Positions 33,721 to 45,708 of a stretch of 64,000 nucleotides of DNA are shown one piece after another. The stretch comes from Misgurnus anguillicaudatus (lineage: Eukaryota; Chordata; Actinopteri; Cypriniformes; Cobitidae): NCBI RefSeq assembly GCF_027580225.2, contig NC_073356.2, positions 1,364,001-1,428,000 of the forward strand. Direction: 5' to 3'. The translations under genes and the position numbers were made by a program. The notes under the pieces are model-generated. The model saw nothing but the letters and a program-made list of their open reading frames with translations. It did not search any database and was not told where the DNA came from. Position 1 is the stretch's first letter. Every line of letters begins with the position of its first letter.

Positions 33721-33979
33721 AACATGACCCCATCACACCCTCCTTCTTTCCTGTTAGGGGGATTTGCTCTGTTTTGATTGATGTAAACTAAAATGTAGTT
33801 GTGTCCATTCGGTTATGACATCATGACAGGTTAAGGATGTCTACACCAGAATCAATGTCAGATATCAGTTGTATTAAACTACTGTGCCGGTAAAGTTAGC
33901 AGTTAAACTGCTTTATAACCCAGATTAATATGACGTCCACCAGCATTTCCATCATTTCTCCGTTTCCTTTTGACCGCTG

Positions 33980-34290
33980 TCTCCTCGGCTCTGCTGATGT
34001 GTTGTGTTTGTGTGTGTGTATGAGTGCATAGGACCCCCCAGAGAGAGTTTAGCTGTCATACCTATTACCCCTGGCCCCATGTGGACGGGTACAATAGCTG
34101 CAGGCTAGAGGCCACGTCTCCTCTATTGTTGGCGAGGGAGCCAGAGGGACTGAGACTGGCTGAGCTCAATGCACTGGACCCTCAGTCTTCTCCACCCACC
34201 ATCATCATCATCTCTCTGTTTGCTCTGCTGATGGGATCTTCTTATATGATGCTGGTGGCCACCATGTAGTGTTACAGGTGATCTTACATC
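33980..34290. promoter_or_regulatory. GC-richer block, possible regulatory element
   Basis: Non-repetitive sequence with balanced composition (CTATTACCCCTGGCCCCATG; GGCTGAGCTCAATGCACTGG). The open frame 34024-34269 shows no recognisable domain and no convincing splice context. It could be conserved non-coding DNA. Confidence 0.25.
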
Positions 34291-34929
34291 ATTGACATCT
34301 GGTGAAGAGATCATATACTAGATGATCGTTTCAGATTCTGTAAGATAAAGACTTCTTTTAGTCTTTATCAGATTGGTTTTATTGTCTGGACAAAATTTGC
34401 GATTGGAGAAAGAATTATGAAGTCAACTAGCAATATTGAGCAGAATTTGTTTAAACCATGCATTACGTAAATCATGTAATAATTTCTTCATTACACCAAT
34501 AGCTGCAATAAATTCAATAGGACAGTTAAAATTTGATGTTTTCAGAAACAGAAACGTTTATTTTACACACAACGCTGTCCACATTGCCGCATTACACGTG
34601 CCAGGCAAGTAGTCTGCAATGTTACTTTTTTAAAAGTTATATACCAATAATCGAAACAGCGAATGCATCGAGCAGTTTTGTTTGAGCGAAAGATGAGGTA
34701 GGTTTTTAACTACAAGTGCCCCTGGATCATAAAGCAGCAAATTTCGTTGGAGAAGTGTTAATAAACTCAACACAAAAAAAAACATTCCAGTAGGCCACCA
34801 TTGTTGTTATGGTTGTCAAGTTTTCGCACATGCCCATTGAATAGACTGAACACGCAATATGCATGCCCATGGTGCCACCATTTTCACAGATTTGCATTAA
34901 AAATGCCCTCCTAGAAAACATGAAGAGTT

Positions 34930-35090
34930 CAGATGCATTTACATTTGGCAGGTTTTTTGCAAAGCGACTTACAGCGCATTTCAAGGTAAACATATATTTT
35001 CAGGAGCCTATGTGTTCCCTGGGTTCAATCCCATGACCTTTTGTGCTACTAACGCAATGCTCTACCACTGAGCTATAGAGGAACATTACA
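34930..35090 (-). repeat. tRNA-like SINE (Ala-type head)
   Basis: On the - strand an A-box TAGCTCAGTGGTAGAGC (35075-35059) is followed by a B-box-like GGGATTGAACCC (35032-35021), then the common fish SINE tail with GTAAGTCGCTTTGC. The spacing fits a tRNA-derived promoter. This is a repeat, not a tRNA gene. Confidence 0.7.
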
Positions 35091-35230
35091 AATGCAAAAC
35101 CTGCTAAGTGCGTCTGGCATGATTTCTTGTTAATAGAATTTTTTAATCAGAGGATTCCGCTTAAACAAAACTGTATTTTCTGAGCGCTGGATTAAGCGGA
35201 TTCGACGCAAAGTATTTGATAAACGTATAG

Positions 35231-35709
35231 TCTCAAGATCACTTTTTAAAGGTCTTGGTCTCGTCTCGGAATCGACCGCATTTTTACTCGGTCTCGTCTC
35301 GGTCTCAGTTGAATTTTATTTCAAGACCGGTCAAGACCACAACTGATCGCACATCACAAATGTATTTTTTATCATTCATTTTATGCAGTTTATTCAGGTT
35401 TGGCATATGATGTTGGCATTGTTTAAGCATTGTTTAAGTTTCTCCCAATGATAATTTTTCTAATTTTATTACTAAAAACACCTGCATTGTGTTAAATGGA
35501 TGGCAAGCCATGAAAAGACAGTTCAGAATAAATGGTTAAGTTGATTTCAGCATATTCCACATCATAAGTGTTTTATTGCAGTTACTTGCACTGGTCTTGG
35601 CCTTGACTGGGTCTCGACCCTTTAAAGTCTTGGTCTTGTCTCGGTCTCGGCCTGTCTTGGTCTAGGTCATGACTCGGTCTTTGTTTAGGTGGTCTTGACT
35701 ACAACACTA
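35231..35709. mobile_element. 'TCTTGGTCTCGTCTCGG' MITE with 8-bp duplication
   Basis: Both ends contain inverted AAGACC-rich repeats (GGTCTTGGTCTCGTCTCGG on the left; TCTTGGTCTAGGTCATGACT and GGTGGTCTTGACTAC on the right). The 8-bp ACGTATAG flanks it (35223-35230, 35710-35717), pointing to a hAT-type MITE. The left end looks slightly shortened relative to the right. Confidence 0.65.
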
Positions 35710-36258
35710 ACGTATAGTACATGTCAAGAGCATTCAATTACAATCATTGTCTCATTTTTGATGGAGGCATTCACATCTGAACTCTATATTTACACAGATC
35801 ATTTATTCTGCTCATGTTTCGTAAAAATGTCTCGAGTCAGCAATGTTTCACGAGTTATCACTATCAGATGAGCTAGACAGTCACTCCGATTCGAAACAAG
35901 ACAATATTCTGAGTTTATATTCTGAGCAACTGTGTTCTGAACAGTTCACACATTCAACATGAGTTGACTGACAGGCAAAATATATATATATTTTTTTGTT
36001 AAAAACAAATGCGCTCTCAAGTATGCACTTGAGCTCTATATGAATTTCTCACACAGAGTGTGCGCACCTTTAATTGCCTCGATTGCAATCGCAAATTGCA
36101 AAACCCTAACCTGACCTCAACTCTCTGGTGAACACGTGTCCAGACATAGTTTATGAAGTTTGAAATATACAGGTTTCCTTAAACCCATCGATTTACCTTA
36201 GAAGACATTTAATAACTGTATGGATTAGTTTTTAATGGATGGATGCAGCTTTTGTAGC

Positions 36259-36417
36259 TTTAAAGGTGTAGCGGAGGATTTTCTCAAATTTGAGAAAAAA
36301 CGCCTTCTCCACTTTTTAAAAAAATGCAATTGCGCAACACTCCTGATTGACAACTAGGAGGACCAATAGTCTTGATGATCCACCCGGAAAAAGAAAATCC
36401 TCCGCAATACCTTTAAA
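36259..36417. mobile_element. 159-bp palindromic MITE
   Basis: The left TTTAAAGGTGTAGCGGAGGA is mirrored by the right TCCTCCGCAATACCTTTAAA, with a few mismatches; the arms extend through GATTTTCT/AGAAAATC. Confidence 0.75.
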
Positions 36418-36483
36418 AATGGGGCATTAAAACAATGCGGTTTTAAAGCTGAAAGAACCAGGATTTTATTAATTATGGGTCTA

Positions 36484-36706
36484 AGGGGGCGTGCACACCA
36501 ACGCTTTTACGCCCGCGGCCGGCGCATGTTTTCAATAGTTTTCAATTGAAGCTCGGCGTTTTTCAAATAAGCCAGCAGCTAGCGGTTTTCTTCCACGCTG
36601 AAAACAGGCGCCCGGCACTCAGCTGAAAAACAGCTGGCATTCGGCGTTGTCCAGGCGTTTGCAGCCGCGTTTAAAAGTTTTGGTGTACACAACCCTTAAC
36701 TGTGCT
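36484..36706. mobile_element. CG-rich MITE with GTGCACACCAACGC end
   Basis: The left GGGGGCGTGCACACCAACGC and the right GTTTTGGTGTACACAACCC are imperfect inverted repeats around a CG-rich core (CGCCCGCGGCCGGCGC, CAGGCGCCCGGC). No ORF. Confidence 0.55.
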
Positions 36707-38738
36707 TGACTGAAAGAGGAAAGCCTTATACATCTAGCTTGAGACTGAGTAAAATACAGAGGACTTTGCTGAATGCTGATGATATTAACTAAATGCTCTG
36801 GACACACATTATACGTTCTTCAAACATGTTCACTTCAAATCCACTTAATCCCGGCCTCAGGCCATTCAAAATTAACACTTTGTTGGCAGAATCTGATAAA
36901 ATTTTAATTAAAATTTTTAGCAAAGTCTATTTCAACTGGATAAACTGAGTTTGTAAAGGTGTTAAAGGAGATCTAAATATATTAGAATATCAACCAACTT
37001 TTAAAATTTACTAAATTTATAGTTCAACATAGGATAAATGGCATACCTACGCCATAGCTATGTCGTGCTGTGCATAAACTGACGCACACCTTTCCCAAAA
37101 TGTAACAACGCGTCGGTTCTTTGCGGACCATAAGCATTGCTATTAGTCTGCTATAACATCTCCCCAACATATGCATTTCCACTTGCTATTGTAAAAACAA
37201 ACATGGACCAAGTTGAGGAGTGATGTTTACCTCAGGTTGCTGTCAATAGAGTGCCACAGTGACATATTTTTGTAGGTAATTTGGAAGGTAACCCATTCAT
37301 TTTTTCCATAGACGTTTGGATTATCACAAAAAAATAAGCTCTGTTTATGACATTTACATGTTTTGTCCAACCAGTTAGTCTCTACATATGAACTTTTATG
37401 AATTTTGAAGTCATAATTCGGCTTTTTATATTTGTAATAAACACATTTAGACTTCAGTATTCATATAATTTTTGTATTCATCTATGAAGACTAACTTGTT
37501 GGACCAAACGTGTAAGTGTCAACTTTTGTTAAACACAGAGTTTATTTCTTGCGATAATCTAAAATTGCCATGTCCCGCTAACTTCCAGGGTTAGCCTAAA
37601 AAAATATCCCTGCGGCTCTCTATTAACCTCCATCACTGCAACGTATACAACAAGCTGCTTTGGCTTTTGCTTTGATAACATGCCTGTGGACCTACGAGCG
37701 GCTTCATGTGTAACTGCATGTTGAAGGTACAAAAAACAGAAGTATAAATGATAACGGTGTAGGTCTTAAGCAAAACTATAATGCAACCTTAAGCCTTTTA
37801 CCTTTATTCAGTGAGCAGTGATTCAAAACTTATTTAAAAGGTGGAGATTTTTGCATGCACTTTTTGCAGGAAAATACAGTCAAATTTGTTAAATACCAAT
37901 GAAATGACTATAGTGACATTTGTGAAAATAAGGCTTTTCAATTTCTGAATAATAACCTTTTTGTTGCAATCTAAGTGAAATGTGAAATGAAACATACGAG
38001 TCTGATAAAAAAATGCTAATTTACAAATAAAAAAATGTTGGATGCACTTACAAGGTTTTGCTTTTATATGAACACATGTTAAAATTGGTTAATGTGATAA
38101 GATCAAATAAAGTCAAAATGTAAAATAACATAAATGACTTGCACAGCCATTAATACAGCTTTTACAGTGTATTTACAATGGTTGTAAAGGCTACTCTTAC
38201 TTTAAATTATATATAACACTGGAGGTGGAGATGTGATTGACAGAAAACACTGCACTCCTCTGGTTCTTGATTTGAGAAACGCAGCTGTGGATCTGTTCGT
38301 GGTTGGGTGACACCTCTACAGATCCCTCCTGCTTGCCCTGTTCAAACTGTCTTTATTACAGCAAAAGCCTGCCGTGCACATCTGTACAAATGGGAAAGAG
38401 ATTAAAGGTTTTAATGGGCTTAGACTTCCATGAATCTGGACTAAATCTAAGAAGTAATGTGTGTACGTACTCTTGGAGACAAATAAAATTGAATTGAGTT
38501 GTGTTAGGGCTTTGAAGCCTTTGTTGCACATCTAAAGCAGATTTTTAAACCTTCTCTTTGAAGGCTTTAAAGTGTAAAGAGTAAATAAAGCACAATGCTT
38601 TATTGATTTGTGAGTTTATAGCATTTATTTATTTATCATCACTTTCTTTAGGAATAAACAAGGGTATGTGTTTACATTATTAGTATATCATTATGTATGT
38701 ATGTATGCTTTTATATGCATGCTTATTCCAAAAAAACA

Positions 38739-38740
<2 letters not shown>
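36707..38740. other. Intergenic DNA, no gene recognised
   Basis: AT-rich and mostly unique. A diverged inverted 'gttggaccaaac/gtccaaccag' pair lies at about 37370-37510. A slightly GC-richer block at about 38220-38420 has no clear coding pattern. Confidence 0.4.
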
Positions 38741-38741
<1 letters not shown>

Positions 38742-38788
<47 letters not shown>

Positions 38789-38831
38789 AAAACTAAAAAC
38801 TAAACATTTTTTTATATATATATATATATTG
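38742..38831. repeat. (AT)n microsatellite, interrupted
   Basis: Two AT-dinucleotide runs, separated by 'aactaaaaactaaaaactaaac'. A smaller (AT)n lies at 22254-22277 in a tbxta intron. Confidence 0.9.
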
Positions 38832-39094
38832 AGTAGATAATGGAGTAACAATTACTACATATTATACATGTTTGTTTTCTTCAAATAAAGCACTAGCTTC
38901 CTCTGCTGGACAAGTAGTGTTAATGCAAGTCCAGGGAGTGTTTAGAGATTTGGTTTCTCTTAGATCTTATCAATATTAGTAGTATTCTATTTAATTCTTA
39001 TGTTTATTATGATTATTTTGCACATCAATTTCATTTAAAGTGCTTTTTAAGAGCTACTGGTAAGTTTCATAACAGCAAGGCTTTTAATGAATAG

Positions 39095-40425
39095 GCACCC
39101 TTTGGGCACCCTTGGTAAATATGAGCAAAGAAAGCTGTGAAAATGAATCTACAATGTTTCTTCTTTTACGCTTTAATTAAAATGTATTTAGAAGTGTATT
39201 TAATTTCTCTAATACACACTTGACATAATTATTGGCACCCCTAAAAATTTTTATGAGTAAAATATCTCTGAAGTTTATTAACATTGATATTAACATTTTC
39301 TTAGCAAACCATGGTGACTAGAAACATGATGTTGTCCAGTCATGGCTTTCTGTTTCAAGAGAGAATAAATATTAAGTAACATAAACCCCAAGTCCCCTTA
39401 ATCATTCATCACAGTCAATGGATAAACCAAAGACTACAGTTCTGATGTGCAGCAAAAGATTGTTTAGCTACACAAAATAGATCTTGACTTTCAGGAAATA
39501 TTTAAACCAAAACATAAAAACACCTTTTTCCACAATCAGGGAAATAATGAACATGTTTTAATTGACTGCACCGCAAAATTAGCAGTGTTAAATCAACACT
39601 GCTGGTGTTTATATGAGTAACACCAGACCTGGTCGTCCCCATATATACACCAACAGTGTTGATTAAACACTGGTGATTTTGCTGTGTGGAAATCTGCCTG
39701 AAAGAGAATGTGTGTCATCTTGATGCTCAGCAAGGAGAATCATTTGAGAGAAAAAATACTCTCCAAGGATCACAGATGGAAAACTTCAGTAATCAGTTGA
39801 ATCTTGGGGTCAGAAAGCTTAAAAAGATAATACAATACAACAGCACCTCCATAACCAAAAGTTTTTTGGGACACAGTTTAAGAAATCCTCTGCTATAATG
39901 TCAAACAAACTCCACTATATTCATTTGCCAAACTGGAACTTTGAACAGGACTGAGCACACAGGGATTAAAATGTGCTCTATGTCTACAGTAATTGTTTTG
40001 AACCTAATTTCATATAGGTCCTGGATATCTTATTCAGATACATGGCTTCATGGATTTTATCAAAAACTAACAGATAGAAAAGTCAAAACCTGACTTGCTC
40101 TGCTAGAAATCTTATAATGGGTCGTGAATCAATCTTTCTTCAAGACATTGACCAAGCACAAAATCAAAGTTCTGCCACAGCTATCACAGTTCCCTGACCT
40201 GAACTATACAGAAAATGACTAAAGAGGTGAGCATCAACATATAAAGGGTCTGGAGAAATTCTGTATGGAGAGATAATCTAAGATCACCTGCCATTAATTC
40301 TTCAACCTCATCAGACATTATAAGAGAAGACTCTGAGCTGGTATCCTTGCAAATGGAGGTGGCAAAGAGGATTAAATAAAGGAGTGACAATAATTGTGTC
40401 CAGTGTGTATGAGAGAAAAAATTTT
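39095..40425 (-). pseudogene. Heavily decayed Tc1-like transposon
   Basis: The left end (AATATGAGCAAAGAAAGC near 39118; ATAATTATTGGCACCCCT near 39227) and the right end (ACAATAATTGTGTCCAGTGT near 40387) match a common fish Tc1 subfamily with 'GGCACCC' ends. The interior resembles transposase DNA with many stops, so no coding capacity remains. A palindromic MITE is inserted at 39572-39686. Orientation is uncertain. Confidence 0.55.
39572..39686. mobile_element. 115-bp palindromic MITE inside the dead Tc1
   Basis: The arms AGTGTTAAATCAACACTGCT and, at the right, ACAGTGTTGATTAAACACTG are inverted repeats. The outer ends CACCGCAAAATTAGC and GATTTTGCTGTGTG also pair. Confidence 0.7.
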
Positions 40426-40427
40426 TG

Positions 40428-40663
40428 GGAACACTTTACAATGAGGTTGTATTTCTTAACAATTAGTTAATTTAGATAACATAAACTAACAATAAACAAT
40501 ACTTCTACAGCATTTATTAATCTTAGTTCAAGTTAACATGAATAATTGTATTGACCTTAACTAACATTAAGAAGACTTAATACATGTTGAAAACTATATT
40601 GTTTATGGTTTGTTCATGCTAGTTAATGCATTTACTAATACAACCTTATTGTAAAGTGTTTCC
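40428..40663. mobile_element. MITE with GGAACACTTTACA ends, relative of 7899-8135
   Basis: Inverted ends GGAACACTTTACAATGAGGT and ACCTTATTGTAAAGTGTTTCC; the interior is rich in TTAGTTAA and TTAACTAA. Same family as the element over the nudc 3' UTR. Confidence 0.7.
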
Positions 40664-41249
40664 TCTTGTCTTTTAAAACAATGACACTTTATGGAAATGT
40701 GTTAACAGACCAACAGTTAAATTGAAGTACGCTATACAGAAAAAATGCCCCTTGTTGTTTTTTCATCATTGTCATCAGAAACACTTTTTTGTGAGCAATG
40801 ACACCAGGGCTTATCATTTTGAAGGCAATGAAACGACAAAAATATTTACTTTTGAGAGATAATCTGTTGGCACATAGAGGACTCATTCTCATTAAAAACG
40901 GCGACCTGGCCAAGATAAAGCGTCATAATGCAGACAACATAGGTTACACGTAAAAGACAAGACAATGTAGAACAAGTTACAAACAATTATTCAGTCAAAG
41001 CACTTTGTACAAAGTAATTCCAAATCCAATAACTAAACAAGTCATAGAAATCAATATAAAAACGTACTAGGTAAATAAACTATTAAATAAGTGCAGTTTA
41101 CATTATTAACAAGTAGCAATATCGAGAGAGAAATAATTAAATAATAATTGCTCTAGTTTACACAGGGGAGAAATATACGCTAACATGAACAGTGATATGA
41201 CAATAAGTTAGTTATCAATCGTTTAAAAGTGGATAACGGAACAATAGAT
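40664..41249. other. AT-rich spacer
   Basis: Nothing recognised. It borders the LINE 3' end and may include its 3' untranslated part. Confidence 0.35.
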
Positions 41250-41936
41250 TCAAGCCTTAAAGTTTTTTTGGAGTTCGTTCCAATCATTGGCAGCAGAAAA
41301 CTGGAAAGAAAAACGACCAAAGGAAGTGCGAGCTTTAGGAGTAGTTAATGAGATAAGACTACTTGAGCGTAAATTACGAGAGGGAGAGGATACTGAGATT
41401 AGGTTTCTCAAGTAGGTAGGACCTTTGCCTAATATAGTTTTATATATAAAACAAAACCAATGTCGTTGTCGCCGGATGTGGAGGGAAGGCCAACCAATAA
41501 GTGTGTAAAGATTACAATGATGAGTACTAAATGGAGCGTTGGTGGCAAAACGTATAGCACAGTGGTATAGTACATCTAGCTTTCTAAGAAGAGTATTAGA
41601 AGCAGATCTGTAGACCACGTCACCAAAGTCTAGGATAGGAAGAATAGTCATATTTACAAGAGCATGTTTAGCAGGGAGAGTGAAAGAGGCTCTGTTACGA
41701 AAAAGAAAACTTATCCTGGATTTGATTTTGGATTGGAGTTTGTTAATATGGGTTTGGAAAGAGAGAGAGGAATCTAACCAAATACCTAGATATTTATAGT
41801 TGTCTACAAACTCCAAAACAGAACCATCCAAGGTGGAAATTTGTTTTGTGTTTTGAGAAAAAATGATTTGAGAAAAAAAACAAAAAACAAAGTGACGAAG
41901 AAAAACTGCAGGATGCTTTAGCCATACCAGCATCAC
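41250..41936 (-). pseudogene. LINE reverse transcriptase C-terminal fragment
   Basis: One open frame of 228 codons. From about codon 35 it matches the region after the RT catalytic core of CR1/L2/Rex-like LINEs: YKYLGIWLDSSLSFQTHI (the conserved YLG motif), LRKLDVLYHCAIRF, LIGWPSLHIRRQRH and the C-terminal SFQFSAANDWNEL. The endonuclease and RT catalytic residues are absent, so this is a 5'-truncated copy. The first 30 or so codons (FFVFCFFSQ-like) look like non-LINE readthrough. Its upstream edge coincides with the TTAA-flanked element starting at 41937. Confidence 0.8.
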
Positions 41937-43299
41937 TTAACTTCTTCCACCCTGAAGCTATTTTGGGGATTTTCGCCTGGATTTGGCCTACCCAATTTTA
42001 AAAGCTTCCCATACCCACATGCAAAGGTTTACATACAAAAGTTTGGTATCATTTTACAGGAAACCCTTTGAAATTTCATAAAACAATGTTGAAAGTGCTA
42101 AACATGGTTGTATGTGATGTCAGTCCTCTAATAAACACAAAAATAAATAGGCGCTTTTTGATGTTTTTTTCTAAAGTTTTTATTTAAAAGTGTATAACTC
42201 TGGCCCTGAGTGCCTCAGCTCCCTGCAGACAGTTTTGTTTGAGCAATTGCCAGCTTACAGAGGAAAAAAGTTTTTTTTCTCTATCATAATCTATGCAAAA
42301 GTTATTTTACTCCAACTGATGGGAGGAATAATACGGTTATGGAGTTAAATTTCTGCCAAAAAACATTTGAAGTGCTACCATAACCACATACAGTGGAATA
42401 AATGCAATTGCTTTATATCATTTTAAAGAAAACCCTTTGAAGTTACATAAAAAGCTGCTGTTTGTGACAAATAGTGTTATTTATGTTGTTTTTCATATGA
42501 GGAAACACCAAATTTTCTTTTTATATGTTGTAAATACTGCCTCTGATAGTGTATAACTCTGGTTCTGTGTGCTCTAGCAGACTGCAGACAGTTCTGGTTG
42601 TTACCAGCAGCAGACAGTAAACACCCAAAAAAAGAATGATCTCTTTAGCATGTCACATTCAAAAGTTATTTTCATTTTACTGAAGTGTCCGAAAATACAT
42701 TTTTCATATAAATATTAATTTTTGTTTTGGACATATAATAAATAACAAGGGATTATTTATGCACACAACCTAAGAAAATGCTGTGAATGGACTCATTTTT
42801 TAGAGTAGGACCTAAGAGAAAAGATGGTGTATCATTTGTGGCTATATGTGCTATCTGAGGCAGTCCACACTCAATTTTCCCATATGTTTACAAAAGACGA
42901 TTTTTTACCTTATTATTCATTCAACTATTGTTGGATATGTGTTGATAATAGAACAAAAATAACGCTGTAGCCTTATTCCTGAGAATGAGAGCTTTCAGTT
43001 GATATAAGACTTGCCCATGTTTGTCATACTTGAAAAATATGAAATATGTGAATATTAAATCATATAAAAAATTATGGGGGGGTGATAGTGTAAATTAAGT
43101 GTAAATAACTTTCTTACAGTAAAAGATTTCTCAAAGTGATGCATATCTGGAGAAAGTAGAGAGTCTAAGCTTTCAAACAGTATCTCATATGTGTTACTGG
43201 GGTCCATGATGGACCATTAAAGATTAAAAGAATATTTTATTTGAGTCAAAATACGAAATTTTGTACCCGGGACTGGGTCCTCAGGGTTTAAGAGGTTAA
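41937..43299. mobile_element. 1.36 kb TTAA-flanked DNA transposon (piggyBac/Kolobok-like)
   Basis: TTAA at 41937-41940 and 43296-43299 is followed inward by imperfect inverted ends: CTTCTTCCACCCTGA on the left and, on the other strand, CCTCTTAAACCCTGA on the right. The TTAA target fits piggyBac or Kolobok superfamilies. The interior, with no readable transposase, is the reverse complement of much of 15120-16260. Confidence 0.75.
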
Positions 43300-43979
43300 G
43301 CTACCTTGGTGTAACGTATGCTCTAAATGAAGTGAGTGAGAAGTGAATCCATGTGCAAAAGGTGTTTATTGTAAAATCCCAATAAAGGGCCAGCAACCAA
43401 ATCCAAACAGGGTAAATCCAATACACGTAATCCAAATAACAGGCGAGGGTTCAAGGCAGGCAGAGACACAATCATAAATCCGAACAAACAGGCGAAAGAT
43501 CAAGGCAGGCGGCAAACAGGCGATAAATCCAATAAAACAGGCGTGGGTCAAAAACAGGCAGATACAGATACAGATACAAAAACAGGGTAGCAGGTAACAG
43601 ATCAACAGGTAACGGGCTGGGCATACGAATGTAATATACAGCGGGCAACAGGTGTACAGGAAGTGACTAATATACAAAACAAACAGGAAGTGTGAAGCGT
43701 GACATGGCATGATGAGTTTCAAAATAAAAGTCCAAACAGAGCAGAGAATCAAAATACAAGAACAAATAACAAAAATACACAAAATACAAGAAAATACAAG
43801 ACAAAATCTTACAGAATCCCCCCTCTAAAGGGCGACTCCCGGAGCCCAACATTCAAAAAACAAAGTCCAAATAGAGGGTGGGCGGGCGGGCCAGGACCTC
43901 TTGGCAAGGCAGGGCAGTGCATAAGAGGTCCTGGGTCATGAGGCCAGGATGGTCCAGGGTCGTGGGGCCAGCATGGTCC

Positions 43980-44485
43980 CGGATCATGAGGCAGATGTGG
44001 ACCTGGGTCATGGGGCAGGTGTGGGCCTGGGTCATGGGGCAGGTGTAAACCTGGGTCATGGGGCAGGCTAGGACCTGGGTCATGGGGCAGGCTAGGACCT
44101 GGGTAATGGGGCAGGCTGGGACCTGGGTCATGGGGCAGGCTGGGACCTGGGTCATGGGGCAGGCTTGGACCTGGGTCATGGGGCAGGCTTGGACCTGGGT
44201 CATGAGGCAGGCTGGGACCTGGGTCATGGGGCAGGCTGGGACCTGGGTCATGGGGCAGGCTTGGACCTGGGTCATGGGGCAGGCTTGGACCTGGGTCATG
44301 GGGCAGGCTTGGACCTGGGTCATGGGGCAGGCTTGGACCTGGGTCATGGGGCAGGCTTGGACCTGGGTCATGGGGCAGGCTTGGACCTGGGTCATGGGGC
44401 AGGCTTGGACCTGGGTCATGGGGCAGGCTTGGACCTGGGTCATGGGGCAGGCTTGGACCTGGGTCATGGGGCAGACATGGAGCTA
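43980..44485. repeat. 24-bp minisatellite, about 20 copies
   Basis: Unit close to GGGTCATGGGGCAGGCTTGG plus ACCT. A multiple of three, it stays open in several frames on both strands, which explains the many overlapping ORFs here. Confidence 0.95.
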
Positions 44486-44487
44486 TA

Positions 44488-45708
44488 TCATGGGGCAGGA
44501 ATAGACCTTGAACACAGGGAGAGGAAGGGTCCGCGCACACGTCGGCCGCCGCCTTGGTGTCCTCTGCCTCCGCCCTGTGTCCGGGTACTACCCCCCCCCC
44601 CCAAAAAAAAACTTGGGAAAGCTTCCACTGACCAAGGTGGCGATGTCCCAGATGGTGAATCAGATGAGTTCTTATAGCCAGGTGAATCAGATGAGTCTTT
44701 AGAGCCAGGTGAATCAGATGAATTAGATGGGATCGGTGAATCAGGCAGGACAGACGAATCCGATGAGTCAGGCGGATCAGATGAGTCAAGCAGATCAGAA
44801 GAGTCGGGCAGATCAGAAGAGTCGGGCAGATCAGAAGAGTCGGGCAGATCAGACGAGTCGGGCAGATCAGACGAGTCGGGCAGATCAGACGAGTCGGGCA
44901 GATCAGACGAGTCGGGCAGATCAGACGAGTCGGGCAGATCAGACGAGTCGGACAGATCAGACGAGTCGGGCAGATCAGACGAGTCGGGCAGATCAGACGA
45001 GTCGAGTGGTTCAGGTTCAGGGTCTTGAGGAACCTCGGGAACAACAGAGCAGAAGGCAGACCAAACGAACCACAGGGCTATGGCAAATTCAGGTAATATA
45101 CTGTCCAGGAGACATACCTCAGTGGTAGATTCAGGCATGGCGGCCATCTTTATGTCAGGTGCTGGGTGAATAATAGCCCTCATGAGTGCAGGTGTGGTGG
45201 TGACGATGGCCCTCTGAATTAAAGGTGCAGGGATGGTTGTAGCTCTCTCATAAACAGGTGCAGGTGCAGAGACAAGCAGGATGGCGGCCATTTTGGGAAC
45301 AGGCAGGGTGGCGGCCATTTTAGGGACAGGCAGGGTGGCGGCCATTTTGTGAACAGGCATGGTGGCGGCCATTTTCTGATCAGGCATAACTTGTACAGGC
45401 TTGGGCAGAACAGGCATGACATGGCTTGGTGTGTTGTGAATAGCCTCTGGTTCGCTATCCACAACACCCACAGTGAAGGGAGAGCCACACAACAACAGAG
45501 CAAAGTCAATATAACTCTCCAGGGACCAGGCAGACATATTATGAGGCATACACAGACGCAACCATTCATCCAACGCATTGTAAAAAATGGGTTTCAGAGT
45601 GTCCTCATCAAAATGTACTCGATTAGATAAATCCAAAAAGTCACTTACATAATCTTCAATGGGCCGGTGGTTCTGACGGAGTGCAAGTAGTGCATAAACA
45701 GGTTTCAT
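44488..45708 (-). CDS. Gag-like ORF with coding minisatellite (in long-inverted-repeat element)
   Basis: 406 codons from ATG 45708. Residues 1-85 look like a retrotransposon gag segment (RPIEDYVSDFLDLSNRVHF, FYNALDEWLRL, SYIDFALLLCGSPFTVG). Next come short KMAATLPVP repeats, then about 14-15 copies of a 6-residue unit (LPDSSD) encoded by an 18-bp minisatellite (about 44745-45010). At a 12-C/9-A homopolymer (44591-44611) the frame probably slips. The original frame ends at 44488. The neighbouring frame (to 43809) continues through the adjacent 24-bp minisatellite as an 8-residue repeat (SLPHDPGP). No zinc knuckle, protease or polymerase is visible. The function is unknown; such proteins accompany repeats in cyprinid genomes. 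Confidence 0.55.
   Translation of the reverse strand: MKPVYALLALRQNHRPIEDYVSDFLDLSNRVHFDEDTLKPIFYNALDEWLRLCMPHNMSAWSLESYIDFALLLCGSPFTVGVVDSEPEAIHNTPSHVMPVLPKPVQVMPDQKMAATMPVHKMAATLPVPKMAATLPVPKMAAILLVSAPAPVYERATTIPAPLIQRAIVTTTPALMRAIIHPAPDIKMAAMPESTTEVCLLDSILPEFAIALWFVWSAFCSVVPEVPQDPEPEPLDSSDLPDSSDLPDSSDLSDSSDLPDSSDLPDSSDLPDSSDLPDSSDLPDSSDLPDSSDLPDSSDLPDSSDLLDSSDPPDSSDSSVLPDSPIPSNSSDSPGSKDSSDSPGYKNSSDSPSGTSPPWSVEAFPSFFLGGGGSTRTQGGGRGHQGGGRRVRGPFLSLCSRSIPAP
44745..45010. repeat. 18-bp minisatellite, about 15 copies
   Basis: Unit close to GAGTCGGGCAGATCAGAC. On the - strand it encodes the repeated LPDSSD hexapeptide of the gag-like ORF. Confidence 0.95.

Noticed and set aside
35021..35075. Possible tRNA-Ala gene on the - strand
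   Set aside because: It is joined to a typical fish SINE tail and lacks a proper anticodon stem.
44000..45010. CRISPR-like direct repeats
   Set aside because: Units are contiguous with no spacers, in a vertebrate genome; they are minisatellites.
43809..45128. Overlapping long ORFs on both strands (411, 204, 170, 148 and 133 codons)
   Set aside because: They are by-products of the 24-bp and 18-bp minisatellites, whose unit lengths keep every stop-free frame open. Only the gag-like frame has non-repeat protein character.
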